A stretch of DNA of 64,000 bases, from NCBI GenBank assembly GCA_023150875.1, contig JAKLKC010000006.1, positions 105,378 to 169,377 of the forward strand. Direction: 5' to 3'. The stretch is from Myxococcota bacterium (lineage in GTDB: Bacteria; Myxococcota_A; UBA796; UBA9615; JAKLKC01). Both the position numbers and the translations under genes were made by a program. The notes beneath the pieces are model-generated. The model did not search any database, was not told the DNA's origin, and saw nothing but the letters and a program-made list of their open reading frames with translations. The first letter of the stretch is position 1, and every line of letters begins with the position of its first letter. Shown one piece after another: positions 8,673 through 17,170 of this stretch.

Positions 8673-8704
8673 GACCAGATACGCTCATCCGGTCAGTCGG
8701 TCAA
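8673..8704 (-). promoter_or_regulatory. Promoter with TetR-type operator upstream of the TetR/ABC operon
   Basis: Read on the minus strand, TTGACC (8704-8699) and TATCTG (8681-8676) are separated by exactly 17 bases, a near-consensus sigma70 promoter. A 22-base inverted repeat, GACCAGAT-N6-ATCCGGTC on the plus strand (8673-8694, seven of eight arm positions complementary), covers the -10 box and most of the spacer, as expected for a TetR autorepressor operator. Transcription should begin at about 8669, the first base of the regulator start codon. Confidence 0.75.
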
Positions 8705-8732
8705 GGGAGGCGGGGCGAGGCCGGCGACCGCG

Positions 8733-10058
8733 TCACGGATCCGGGTTCCTCACCGCCTCCGCGACCCGCTCCGCGACTTCGTGCAGCTCGGCCCGGACGA
8801 CGCGGGTGGACCCGAGGCGCTCCTCCGCCGGGTGGCCGTCGGCGCCCCCCGCCAGGATCAGGGCCTCGGGCGCGTAGGCGTCGACGAAGCTCCGGGCGGA
8901 GCGGCTGAGTGAGGCGCGGCGCCCGGCCTTGACCTCGACGGCGACGAGCCGCTCGCCCCGGGCCAGCACGAAGTCCATCTCCGCGCCCCCCTTGGCGCGC
9001 CAGTAGTGGATCCCCCAGTCCACCGGCAGGGACTTGAGCAGCTCGCCGAACACCCAGCCCTCCGCGAGGGCGCCGCGGTCGGGGCGCCGGGAGGGGTCCG
9101 CCTGGAAGGCCCCGAGGGCCGCGTTCCGCAGCCCCATGTCGACCATGTGGACCCGCGCGGCGTGGGTGATCTCGGCGCGGCGCCCACCGGCGAAGGCGGG
9201 GATGAGGCGGACCACCCAGGTCTCCTCCAGCAGCTCCAGGTACTCCCGGACGGTGGAGGGGGCGATGCCCAGGAGCGAAGCCCACTCGGAGAGGTTGACC
9301 CTCTGGCCCACCTGCCCCGCGGCGAGCTGGATCAGCCTGCGGAATGCCTCCGGGCGCTGGATCCGGAAGCGGTCCGAAGCGTCCCGGAGGACGAACGCCT
9401 CGAGGAGCTCGGAGAGCTCGGCGGCGGGCTCGGGATGGGACCACACCCCGGGGTATCCCCCGTACACCATCTGGCGGGCGGCGACCTCGCGGGCGAGCTG
9501 GGCCCGGGCCGCGGGGACCGCGGGCGCCCGCCGGTCCAGGACCTCGCCGAGGGAAAGCGGCAGGATGCGCCGGCGGACCGCGCGCCCCGCCAGGCTCTCC
9601 CGGGTCCGGGCGGCCAGGTGGTACGACGACGACCCGGTGACGAGCACATCGAGGCCCCGGGAGGCATCGATCAGGCCCTTCACGACGAGCCCGGCCTCCT
9701 CCAAGTGCTGGGCCTCCTCCAGGAACAGCGTGCGGACCTGGGGGAACTCCCGGTCGAGGTCGTCCATCATGCCGCCGGGGGATCGGGCCCAGGCGCGGAC
9801 GCGCTCCTCCTCGCAGTTGAGGAACAGGACCGTCTCGGGGGGGCGGTCCGCGAGGAGGGACCACACGAAGGTGGACTTCCCGGCCTGTCTCGGCCCGACG
9901 ATGAGCTTGGCCCGCCGCCGGTCGTCGAGTCCGGTCCTGTCGACGCGCCGAGGCACGAACGGGTCCGGGAGGCGGCGGCGCACCTCCACCGCGAACCGCT
10001 CCGGGTCCCGGAACCAGGGGTTGAGCGCCAGCAGGCGCTCCCGGATCACCGTGTCCAT
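8733..10058 (-). CDS. AAA ATPase with C-terminal DUF4143 (ATP-binding protein)
   Basis: The 441-residue product has an N-terminal AAA_14-type ATPase (Walker A GPRQAGKS at 55-62, Walker B VRTLFLEEAQ at 108-117, sensor segment VLVTGSSSYHL) and a C-terminal DUF4143 domain with the usual winged-helix segment (WASLLGIAPSTVREYLELLEETWVVRLIPAF) and a restriction-endonuclease-like end (AKGGAEMDFVLARGERLVAVEVKAG). This architecture is common and scattered in bacteria and archaea, often mobile, with poorly defined function. The gene stands alone, with intergenic DNA on both sides. Confidence 0.9.
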   Translation of the reverse strand: MDTVIRERLLALNPWFRDPERFAVEVRRRLPDPFVPRRVDRTGLDDRRRAKLIVGPRQAGKSTFVWSLLADRPPETVLFLNCEEERVRAWARSPGGMMDDLDREFPQVRTLFLEEAQHLEEAGLVVKGLIDASRGLDVLVTGSSSYHLAARTRESLAGRAVRRRILPLSLGEVLDRRAPAVPAARAQLAREVAARQMVYGGYPGVWSHPEPAAELSELLEAFVLRDASDRFRIQRPEAFRRLIQLAAGQVGQRVNLSEWASLLGIAPSTVREYLELLEETWVVRLIPAFAGGRRAEITHAARVHMVDMGLRNAALGAFQADPSRRPDRGALAEGWVFGELLKSLPVDWGIHYWRAKGGAEMDFVLARGERLVAVEVKAGRRASLSRSARSFVDAYAPEALILAGGADGHPAEERLGSTRVVRAELHEVAERVAEAVRNPDP

Positions 10059-10136
10059 GGGCCTCCTCGGTCCGGCGGCGGTCGTGGCGGGCGATGGGGA
10101 TCGTAGTGCGAATGACCTGGATGATCTAGGATGCGA

Positions 10137-10163
10137 TCACCGATTAGCAAGGTTTATCGGTGA
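10137..10163. repeat. 8-bp inverted repeat in the spacer upstream of the DUF4143 gene
   Basis: TCACCGAT (10137-10144) and ATCGGTGA (10156-10163) are perfect complements around an 11-base A/T-richer spacer. The element sits about 80 bases upstream of the DUF4143 ATPase start and about 75 bases downstream of the next gene's stop. It could be an operator or a weak terminator; there is no T-run on either side. Confidence 0.45.
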
Positions 10164-10238
10164 CAACATGCCCGATTTCCCAGGTTGATGGGCGGAGTCG
10201 AAAGGAACGCTGGAGGGGAAGCGCGCGGGGGCGCAGCG

Positions 10239-10823
10239 CTAGAGCACCGCGCGGGCGACGAGGGAGAGGCGTTCGGAGCAGGCGGTGCCGTCGGCGCCGG
10301 TCAGGACGACCTCGACGTCGATGGGGGTGCCGTCGAACTCCTCCAGGGGGGCGACGGTGACGGTGTCGAGGACCACGGAGCGGCCGTAGCGCTCGAAGGC
10401 GCCGTCGGCGCCGTCCTCCTCCACGGGGAGCAGGCCGATCCGCACGGGATCGGACCAGTCGATGGGGGTCCCGTCCAGGTAGACCACGAAGTCCAGCCAG
10501 GGGTTGGCGTCGTCGAAGTGGACGGGGTCGCCGGGCTCGATGCCCGTCGCCCGGACGCTGGCGAAGACGTGGAAGCCCCCCTGGGCACCGGCGTACACGT
10601 CGATGGGATCGCCCTCCTCCAGCGGCGCGTAGGCGTCGATCCCCGTCCCCAGGGCGCAGGAGGGCTCGGGGGCCTCCGGCGGCGCGCCGCACCCCCACGC
10701 TCCCAGCGCGGCGGCGGCGAGGCCCGTCCGCCTTGCGAAGGCTACGGCGGGGCGGGGATCCGGGCGGTCTGCGAGGCGGGATGGAGTCAAGGGGCTCCGG
10801 GGCGGCGGGGCGCGCGACTCCAA
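10239..10823 (-). CDS. Putative lipoprotein of unknown function
   Basis: The 194-residue frame contains FARRTGLAAAALGAWGCG, a short positively charged n-region, hydrophobic core and a lipobox-like Cys (the -2 Trp is unusual), followed by a soluble beta-rich domain (GIDAYAPLEEGDPIDVYAG, DFVVYLDGTPIDWSDPVRIGLL). I recognise no family. The 28 residues before the signal-like stretch are Pro/Arg-rich, so translation may begin further in, although no ATG, GTG or TTG is visible there. The gene lies 54 bases downstream of the VKOR fusion gene and could be cotranscribed with it. Confidence 0.6.
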   Translation of the reverse strand: MESRAPPPRSPLTPSRLADRPDPRPAVAFARRTGLAAAALGAWGCGAPPEAPEPSCALGTGIDAYAPLEEGDPIDVYAGAQGGFHVFASVRATGIEPGDPVHFDDANPWLDFVVYLDGTPIDWSDPVRIGLLPVEEDGADGAFERYGRSVVLDTVTVAPLEEFDGTPIDVEVVLTGADGTACSERLSLVARAVL

Positions 10824-10877
10824 CCGTCGTCGAGCCGAGGGGGGGCGGTCAAGGGCGATCCGGTGCCCGTTCCAGGG

Positions 10878-13328
10878 TCACAACATGGGCAGGAGCTTCT
10901 CCAGGACCGCGGCGACCCCCTTCTTCTCGTCGAAGCCCACGCTGCGGCTGCGGATCACGCCGTCCCGGTCGATCCAGAAGGCCGTCGGCAGCCCCCGGGT
11001 GTCGAAGCGCCCCATCAGGTCGCTGCCCGGATCGGCGATCAGGGGGAAGTCCAGGCCGAGCTGCTTCGCCATGGCCCGCCCCTTCTCGGTGTCCCGGTCC
11101 ACGTTGATCGCCACCACCTCCAGGCCCTTCGCCCGGTGCTGGCGGTAGACCTCCTGGAGGGCCGGCAGCTCGGCCCGGCAGGGGGCGCACCAGCTCGCCC
11201 AGAAGGTGAGGATCGCCGTCTTGCCCCGGAGCGAGGCGGAGTCGAAGGTCCGCCCGTCGAAGGTGGTCCCGGTGAACGCCTGGAGGCGATCGCCCACCTT
11301 CCCGCCGGAGTGGCGATCCGCGTCCAGGTCCGGCGCGGCCTCCCCGCCGGAGCAGCAGCGGAAGCCCAGGGCCGCGTCGGTGGTGGTGTCGGGGGCGACG
11401 TCGTCCCGCCAGAAGAAGCATCGGGCGGCGTCGCCGGAGTAATAGGAGCCGCCCACCACCCCCGCCTTGTCGGGGGTGGTGCCCACCCACTCCTTCACGT
11501 TGCCCACCATGTCGTACAGGCCCGAGGGCGTGCGGCACTCCGGGTGGACGCCGGTGGCCAGGGGGCGGGGATCGTCCTTCTTGCGGGAGTCGGCGCAGCG
11601 GCCTGGGGAGTGGTAGTCGCCGTATCCGAACGCGGGCGCGTCGGTGATCTCGTCGTGGACCGATCCGTTGCCGTTTCCGTCGGCGATCAGGGTGCCCGCG
11701 CAGGCGCTCATCCACTCCTGCTGGGTGCACAGGCGCTTGCCCGCGGCCTCGCAGGCGGCCTTGGCCTGGTACCAGGACACGCCCCGGGCCGCCTCCACCC
11801 CCGCCACCGACATCGCCTTGCCCCCCTCCACGGACGCCTCGAAGGTGTCGATGGCGTACTCGCCGCCCGGGCCGGCGAGGCGGACCATGGGCGGCGCCTT
11901 CACCGGCGGACCCACCGTCTCGGGGGTCAGGGCCACCTCGAAGTCCACCCGGTCCTGGCCGGCGAGCTCGGCGTCGATCACCGCCGAAAGCACCTCCACC
12001 GGCTGGGCGCCCACCAGCTTCCGCCCGTTCACGAAGATCGCCGGGGTGCCGGTCACCCCCAGCGCCCCGGCGACCCGGGTGTCCTCCAGGACCACCTCGC
12101 GGGAGCGCGGCGAGTCCACGCAGGCGTCGAAGCGAGCCAGGTCCAGGCCGGCCCGCCCCGCGTGCTCCCGCAGGTCCCGGGGCTTGAGGCGCGTGTTGTT
12201 ACGGTACATGAGGTCGTACAGCTCCCAGAAGCGCCCCTGCTCCTGAGCGCACACCGCCGCCCGGGCCGCCCCGCAGGCGTAGGGGTGGAGGTCCTTCTTG
12301 ATCTCGGTGGCGTTGCAGGCGCCGTGCATGGGGAAGTGGCGGAAGGCGACCCTCACCTTCCCGGCGTACTTCTCGCGCACCGCCTCGATGTTGCCCGTCA
12401 GCTTCTTGCAGAAGGGGCACTGGAAGTCCTCGAAGAGCACCAGGGTGACGGGGGCCTTCGGGGGGCCGATGGTGGGCGTGGTCGCGGCGAGGGGGACCTC
12501 CTGGCGGTCCCCCGCGAGGCGGACCTTGCGGACTTCGGCCTCCCCTCCCAGCTTCGAGGCGTCCACGGGAGATCCGGAGTCGGGCAGGGGCGCGACCTCC
12601 CCGGGCGCGCCCCCGCCGTCCGTCTCCTCCACCGCCGCCACGGCCGCCGCGGCGATCAGCGCCCGCTTCTGGTCCACGGCGGCGCCGACGGCGAGGGCGG
12701 TCAACAGGAGCGCCGCCCCCGCGAGGGCGGAGACGGTGCGGGACTCCCTCCGGGCCTCGGGGGCGAGGTGGGCGAGGTTGCCCAGGAACGAGCGCCCCGA
12801 AGCCCACCACGAGAGGCCCAGCATCCCCGCGTTCACGGCGTAGAGGGACATGCAGAAGAGGCAGTAGGCCCCGATCACCGCCGTCGAGACCCAGGCCAGG
12901 GCCGCGGAGTACAGCACCGAGGCGATGCCGAGGGCGAAGATCCGCGACCAGGCCGCCTCGCTCTGGCGCCACCAAAGCATCAGCAGCGACACAAGGTAGA
13001 CGGGGACGGCGAAGGCGGCGATGGGCACGCCCAGCAGTTCGGACCACTCGCTGGCGTTGACCGCGTCGCAGTTGAACAGCTCCGAGACGTTGCACAGGGC
13101 GCTGCCCGACTGGCCCCCGTACATCACCACGTTGTGGTGGTCCACCAGGTAGATGGAGACGCCGGTGCCCAGCAGCAGCAGGGCGCTCAGGACGGGCGCG
13201 GCGACGCGGCGGCGGCCCTCGAGGCCCGGAGCCCCCGTCGGCGGTCCCGCGGTGGGGGGCTGCGGCGCCCGAGGCGCCTCACGGCCCGCCTCCCTTCCCC
13301 CGGACCGGGGGCCCTTCTTCTTCGCCAT
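10878..13328 (-). CDS. Four-module thiol-redox fusion: VKOR + DsbA-like + FGE-fold + TlpA-like thioredoxin
   Basis: An 816-residue membrane protein. Residues 45-215 are a VKOR domain with the expected Cys pairs (C79 and C87 in CNVSELFNC; CLFC at 156-159) and four to five helices. Residues 280-460 are a DsbA-like thioredoxin with CPFC at 304-307 and the cis-Pro loop VTGTPA. Residues 485-660 have the formylglycine-generating-enzyme/SUMF1 fold (DMVGNVKEWV, GGSYYSGD, ALGFRCC). In that domain the first of the two catalytic Cys of true FGEs appears to be replaced (GGSYYS), so FGly synthesis is doubtful. Residues 675-816 are a TlpA/ResA-like thioredoxin with CAPC at 714-717 and GLPTAF. VKOR-DsbA fusions that reoxidise a periplasmic thiol oxidase with quinone are known; a further SUMF fold plus a reductase-like thioredoxin on the same chain is not one I recognise. 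The ATG follows a purine-rich GGGAG segment. Confidence 0.9.
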   Translation of the reverse strand: MAKKKGPRSGGREAGREAPRAPQPPTAGPPTGAPGLEGRRRVAAPVLSALLLLGTGVSIYLVDHHNVVMYGGQSGSALCNVSELFNCDAVNASEWSELLGVPIAAFAVPVYLVSLLMLWWRQSEAAWSRIFALGIASVLYSAALAWVSTAVIGAYCLFCMSLYAVNAGMLGLSWWASGRSFLGNLAHLAPEARRESRTVSALAGAALLLTALAVGAAVDQKRALIAAAAVAAVEETDGGGAPGEVAPLPDSGSPVDASKLGGEAEVRKVRLAGDRQEVPLAATTPTIGPPKAPVTLVLFEDFQCPFCKKLTGNIEAVREKYAGKVRVAFRHFPMHGACNATEIKKDLHPYACGAARAAVCAQEQGRFWELYDLMYRNNTRLKPRDLREHAGRAGLDLARFDACVDSPRSREVVLEDTRVAGALGVTGTPAIFVNGRKLVGAQPVEVLSAVIDAELAGQDRVDFEVALTPETVGPPVKAPPMVRLAGPGGEYAIDTFEASVEGGKAMSVAGVEAARGVSWYQAKAACEAAGKRLCTQQEWMSACAGTLIADGNGNGSVHDEITDAPAFGYGDYHSPGRCADSRKKDDPRPLATGVHPECRTPSGLYDMVGNVKEWVGTTPDKAGVVGGSYYSGDAARCFFWRDDVAPDTTTDAALGFRCCSGGEAAPDLDADRHSGGKVGDRLQAFTGTTFDGRTFDSASLRGKTAILTFWASWCAPCRAELPALQEVYRQHRAKGLEVVAINVDRDTEKGRAMAKQLGLDFPLIADPGSDLMGRFDTRGLPTAFWIDRDGVIRSRSVGFDEKKGVAAVLEKLLPML

Positions 13329-13388
13329 CCTCTTGATCTCCCTTGGTATTCGGGGAGGGTCCGGACGCCCCCTCCCCCGCTCCGACCC

Positions 13389-14762
13389 TCAACGGCTCCG
13401 GCCGCGAGGATCCTTCCCCGCCGCGGCACCCGGAGCCTCCAGCGGCGTGACCTCCACCGGCCGCCCCACCCCCCTTGCGACCACCAGGCGGGCCGGCCCT
13501 CCCCGGGACCGCAGCACCGCGAAGGCCCCCTCGGTGCCGCAGTCGGCGACCTTCCGCGCCGCCGGCTTCCCCCGCTTCCCCAGGTCGTACCGCACGATCT
13601 CCTTGTTCCCCGCCGCCAGCACCTCCAGCTCGAGGTCGCCGTCCAGGTCCACCGCCTCGATCCTCAACACCGCGTACATGCCGGGGCGCTCGTCGATCCG
13701 TTCCGGCGGCGGCACCTTGCCCGCGCCGTCCCAGCGCCAGCGGTTGAGGCGGTAGCGGGCGACCTTCCCGTAGTCCTGGTGCCAGCCGTCCCCGAACCAC
13801 AGCTCGTCGCGCCCGTCCCCGTCGGTGTCGGCGGCCACCGCCGCCCTCACCCCCCGCAGGGTCGGGACGGCGACCCGCGCCTCCCCGCCGTCCATCCACA
13901 CCGAGAGGTCCCCGTCATCCCCCACCGCGTCGCCGTAGACACGCCCCAGGACGCGATCGGGCCGCTCGTCGCCGTCCAGGTCCGCCATGAACGCCGTCGT
14001 GCCCATGCGGGAGCGCCAGCGCGCGTCCCACCCCTCGGCCGCTCCCAGGCGGCGGGCGTAGGTGACGGTGTCGTACTTGCCCTCGAAGGCCGTGACGTGC
14101 AGCTCGGGGGACGGCGCCCGGGACAGGGAGATCGAGGCGACCTGCTGCCGATCCCCGGCCAGGTCCCCCAGGAGCCGGCCCGAGCAGAGGCCGCCCCCCG
14201 GGGCGGCGGCCCACGCCTCCACCGACGCCTTCGCCTGGAAGGCCCCCCGCCCCATCCCCCAGCCCAGGATGGCCTCCTCCCTCCCGTCGCCGTCCCGGTC
14301 GGTGCGCAGGAAGGCGTTGGGGGCGCCGGGAGCCGGGGCCTCCGCGAGCACGTCGAACCGACCGTCTTCCCGGGGGCGCAGCCAGCGGAGCTGGCCCGCG
14401 GCGACGCACAGGAGCAGGTCCTCCCCGGGGGCCTGGAGGGCGGCGGAGCGGACCTCCTCGCAGGCGGGCGCGTCGACAACAGCCGGCGGGTCCCCCACGG
14501 GCAGCGCCGAGGTCCGCGCATCGGGGAACCAGGCGCAGGGGCCACCCGAAGCGGGATCGGCGCCGCGCACCCCCGGGACCGGGGTCGCCGTCGATGGCGG
14601 CAGCCCTCCCCCGGACGCGGGGCCCGCCACCGGGCCGTCGAGCCGCACTTCCACCGCGGCGGGAGGGCGCGGAGCCTCGCCGCCGCAGGCGGGGACGATG
14701 GCCGAGGCGGGGGCGAGCAGGAGCGGGGCGAGGCGGAGGCGCTGGGGACGAGGGGGCGGCAC
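13389..14762 (-). CDS. Secreted VCBS/FG-GAP repeat protein
   Basis: The 457-residue product starts at a GTG with a short signal sequence (RLRLAPLLLAPASAIVPACGG) that may end in a lipobox-like Cys. Downstream are calcium-loop repeats of VCBS/FG-GAP type: TDRDGDGREEAILGWG, ADLDGDERPDRVLG, ADTDGDGRDELWFGDG and VDLDGDLELEVLAAG, consistent with a beta-propeller. GTG was chosen because a -10 box (TAGACT) ends seven bases upstream of it. The gene ends 60 bases before the VKOR fusion start on the same strand and may share transcription with it. Confidence 0.75.
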   Translation of the reverse strand: MPPPRPQRLRLAPLLLAPASAIVPACGGEAPRPPAAVEVRLDGPVAGPASGGGLPPSTATPVPGVRGADPASGGPCAWFPDARTSALPVGDPPAVVDAPACEEVRSAALQAPGEDLLLCVAAGQLRWLRPREDGRFDVLAEAPAPGAPNAFLRTDRDGDGREEAILGWGMGRGAFQAKASVEAWAAAPGGGLCSGRLLGDLAGDRQQVASISLSRAPSPELHVTAFEGKYDTVTYARRLGAAEGWDARWRSRMGTTAFMADLDGDERPDRVLGRVYGDAVGDDGDLSVWMDGGEARVAVPTLRGVRAAVAADTDGDGRDELWFGDGWHQDYGKVARYRLNRWRWDGAGKVPPPERIDERPGMYAVLRIEAVDLDGDLELEVLAAGNKEIVRYDLGKRGKPAARKVADCGTEGAFAVLRSRGGPARLVVARGVGRPVEVTPLEAPGAAAGKDPRGRSR

Positions 14763-14769
14763 GGCGGGC

Positions 14770-14775
14770 AGTCTA
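14770..14775 (-). promoter_or_regulatory. -10 box TAGACT for a leaderless GTG start
   Basis: On the minus strand TAGACT is followed by seven bases and the GTG at 14762, the same spacing as at 1262-1275. No convincing -35 hexamer is present. Confidence 0.45.
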
Positions 14776-14930
14776 TCACCGCGCCCCGGCTGGGGAGGCC
14801 GAAACGGGCCGCCCGCGACGCCGCCGGGACCGCTCGCGGCCGGCCCGCGACCGCTCGCGCGGGAACCGCTCGAATGGGTGCCGGCCAGGGGCCAGGGTGG
14901 AGGTCGAACCCCCCGTCTGGGAGCCCCTCC

Positions 14931-16448
14931 ATGGACCTCGCCCGCCGCCTCCGTGACCACCTCGCCCACCCCGCCGCCACCCGGATCGCCCCCTCGCTGC
15001 CTCCCCCCATCCGGGGGCGCCCGGAGCCCCGGCGGGTGCTGCTGGTCAACCCCTTCTACGCCAAGGACCGCCACGCCAGCTTCGGCAAGCACGTCCTCAC
15101 GCCGTCCCTGGCCCTGACCAGCCTGGCGGGGGCGACGCCGCCCGGCTGGACGGTGGAGATGTGGGACGAGAACCTGCTCCAGGGGCCGCCCCCCTCGGGC
15201 TTCGTGCCCGAGGTGGTGGGGATCACGGTGCACCTGACCTTCGCCCGTCGCGCCTACGCCCTGGCGGACTGGTTCCGCGCCCGGGGCAGCGCCGTGGTGA
15301 TGGGGGGGCTGCACGCCCTGTCCTGCCCCGAAGAGGTGGCCGCCCACGCCGACGCCGTCGCCATCGGCAACGGCGTGCCCCTGTGGCCCCGGATCCTGGC
15401 GGACGCCGCCGCCGGCCGACTGGCGCCCCGCTACGAGGCCGGCTACGAGGACTACGCCCGGGATCCCCTGCCGGACCGGAGCGTCCTCCCCGAGTGGGGC
15501 TTCCTGACCCCCCACTCGGTCATCGCCACCCAGGGCTGCCACAACCGCTGCGACTTCTGCTACCTCAGCACCGGGGACGCCCGGATCCGTTACCAGACCC
15601 GGCCCGTGGAGGCCATCGCCGACGACCTGCGGGCGAGCGGCTCGCCCTACGCGGTGTTCGTGGACAACAACCTGGGCAGCAACCGCCGCTACCTGTCCCG
15701 CCTCTGCCGGGCGCTGGCGCCGCTGGAGCGGATCTGGAGCGCCGCGGTCACCATCGACGTCACCGACGACGAGGCCCTGGTGCGGGAGATGGCGCTGTCG
15801 GGCTGCACGGGGGTCTTCGTCGGCTTCGAGAGCCTGACCGACGCGAACCTGGCGGGCGCCGGAAAGCGTACCCCCCGGACCGACGACTACGCCCGCCGTG
15901 TGGAGGTCCTGCACCGCCACGGGATCCAGGTGAACGGCAGCTTCGTGCTGGGCTTCGACCACGACGACGCCGGGGTGTTCGAGCGCACGGCGAGGTGGGT
16001 GGAGGAGAACCGCCTGGAGTGCGCCACCTACCACGTCCTGACCCCCTACCCGGGCACCCCCCTGTTCCGGCGCATGAAGTCCGACGGGCGGATCCTCCAC
16101 GAGGACTGGGATCTCTACGACACCGCCCACTGCGTGTTCCGGCCGGCCCGCATGAGCCCCGGGGAGTTGGAGCGGGGCTACGCCTGGATGTACGACGAGA
16201 CCTTCTCCGACGCGGGGATCTGGAGGCGCCGCCCCCGGGACCCCGCCGCCGTCCCCGCCTACCTGGCGATGTCCTACCTCTACAAGCGCCTCAACCCGGT
16301 CTGGCCCCTGCTGATCCGCCACCGCCTCACCCACGCCGCCTGGAGCCCCCTGGTGGAGCTGACGCGACGGCGCCACCTGGCCTTCCGGCGCCGCCTGGCG
16401 GCGGAGGGCGAGGCCGCCTTTGGGGTGCCGTTCCGGACGGGGGTCTAG
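14931..16448 (+). CDS. B12-binding domain radical SAM protein
   Basis: The 505-residue product has an N-terminal cobalamin-binding-like Rossmann domain (RRVLLVNPFYAKD, VVGITVHLTF, AVVMGGLHALSCPEE) followed by a radical SAM core with the CxxxCxxC cluster motif CHNRCDFC at 203-210. Further SAM-domain elements are FVDNNLGSNRRYL, GCTGVFVGFESL and VNGSFVLGFDHDD. This matches the B12-binding radical SAM class (methyltransferases and related rearrangement enzymes), substrate unknown. The ATG at 14931 is preceded by a short purine-rich stretch and is divergent from the FG-GAP gene at 14762. Confidence 0.9.
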   Translation: MDLARRLRDHLAHPAATRIAPSLPPPIRGRPEPRRVLLVNPFYAKDRHASFGKHVLTPSLALTSLAGATPPGWTVEMWDENLLQGPPPSGFVPEVVGITVHLTFARRAYALADWFRARGSAVVMGGLHALSCPEEVAAHADAVAIGNGVPLWPRILADAAAGRLAPRYEAGYEDYARDPLPDRSVLPEWGFLTPHSVIATQGCHNRCDFCYLSTGDARIRYQTRPVEAIADDLRASGSPYAVFVDNNLGSNRRYLSRLCRALAPLERIWSAAVTIDVTDDEALVREMALSGCTGVFVGFESLTDANLAGAGKRTPRTDDYARRVEVLHRHGIQVNGSFVLGFDHDDAGVFERTARWVEENRLECATYHVLTPYPGTPLFRRMKSDGRILHEDWDLYDTAHCVFRPARMSPGELERGYAWMYDETFSDAGIWRRRPRDPAAVPAYLAMSYLYKRLNPVWPLLIRHRLTHAAWSPLVELTRRRHLAFRRRLAAEGEAAFGVPFRTGV

Positions 16449-16565
16449 GAGCCCCGAAGCCCCGCGCCGTGGCGACGAGGGAGTCGATCGCGGGCACCTG
16501 GCCTGTTGCCTGGGACGGGCGGTGGGCGGTGGCCTGGGCTTCGGCAGTTTCACCAAATGGGCCAC

Positions 16566-16681
16566 CTTCACTGTGCAGTGAAGTCCATGCGTTTAGGATT
16601 CGACGCCGGCCCGCCCCGACCTCCCCATGCCCAATCGACTGGACTTCACTCGGACATCAAGTCGTGCTATTTAGTGAAGTC
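16566..16681. repeat. Cluster of AGTGAAGTC sites in both orientations
   Basis: CTTCACTG-TG-CAGTGAAG at 16566-16583 is a perfect 8-bp palindrome with a two-base centre. AGTGAAGTCC (16577-16586) recurs inverted as GGACTTCACT (16641-16650) and directly as AGTGAAGTC (16673-16681). Four related sites in about 115 bases could be regulator-binding sites or remnants of a mobile-element end. Confidence 0.5.
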
Positions 16682-16846
16682 GTGCCCCGCCGCTCCCCCC
16701 AAGATCCGCTCCCGAGTCGAGTCCCGGCCGCCCTGGCGGCGGCCCTCGGAGTCGAACCCGGGGAGGTCTTCCGCGAAGATCGGGACCCCGCAGGCCCGGC
16801 TTTCATCCTCGTCTGTTCGGGGTACCGATTCGTCACACGGTGGAGT

Positions 16847-17100
16847 GGGCCCAAGCGGCCAGGCAGGGAACTACGAAACACGCGAAAGGCGCGAAACAAG
16901 ACCTTTCGCGTGTTTCGCGCATTTCGTAGTTTCAACATGCCCATCCGCTCGGCACCCACAACTCCGGGCCTCCCACCTCTTCTCTCTGCGTTCTCTGTGG
17001 GCCCCGGACGGGCCGCTCTGCGCCTCTGTGGGCGAGCCCAGGACGGCGAGCCATTTACGACGGCTGGCAGCCGTCACGAACCGCCCTGGGTGGCAGCCGG
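16847..17100. repeat. Copy 1 of 254-bp palindromic intergenic repeat
   Basis: Nearly identical to 17171-17424 (period 324). The left part is a long imperfect inverted repeat: AACTACGAAACACGCGAAAG on one arm and, about 20 bases on, CTTTCGCG...TTTCGTAGTT on the other. The middle carries a TCTGCGTTCTCTGTGG...CGCCTCTGTGGG motif. Neither part is coding. Confidence 0.85.
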
Positions 17101-17170
17101 CTCGAGTGTAGGATGGTGTCCGGGACGCATCGGGCACGGACACGGATCCCACCCCGATCTGCACCGGATG

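Noticed and set aside
11300..11900. FGE-fold domain as maturation partner of the sulfatase-like gene at 17.5 kb
   Set aside because: The sulfatase-like protein has Thr at the FGly position and the FGE-fold domain appears to lack a catalytic Cys, so a sulfatase-maturase pairing is not supported.
10185..14930. Very long plus-strand open frame running through the lipoprotein, VKOR fusion and FG-GAP region
   Set aside because: Only the part from 14931 onward (radical SAM) has homology; the rest is His/Gly/Arg/Gln-rich antisense of well-supported minus-strand genes, a GC-bias artefact.
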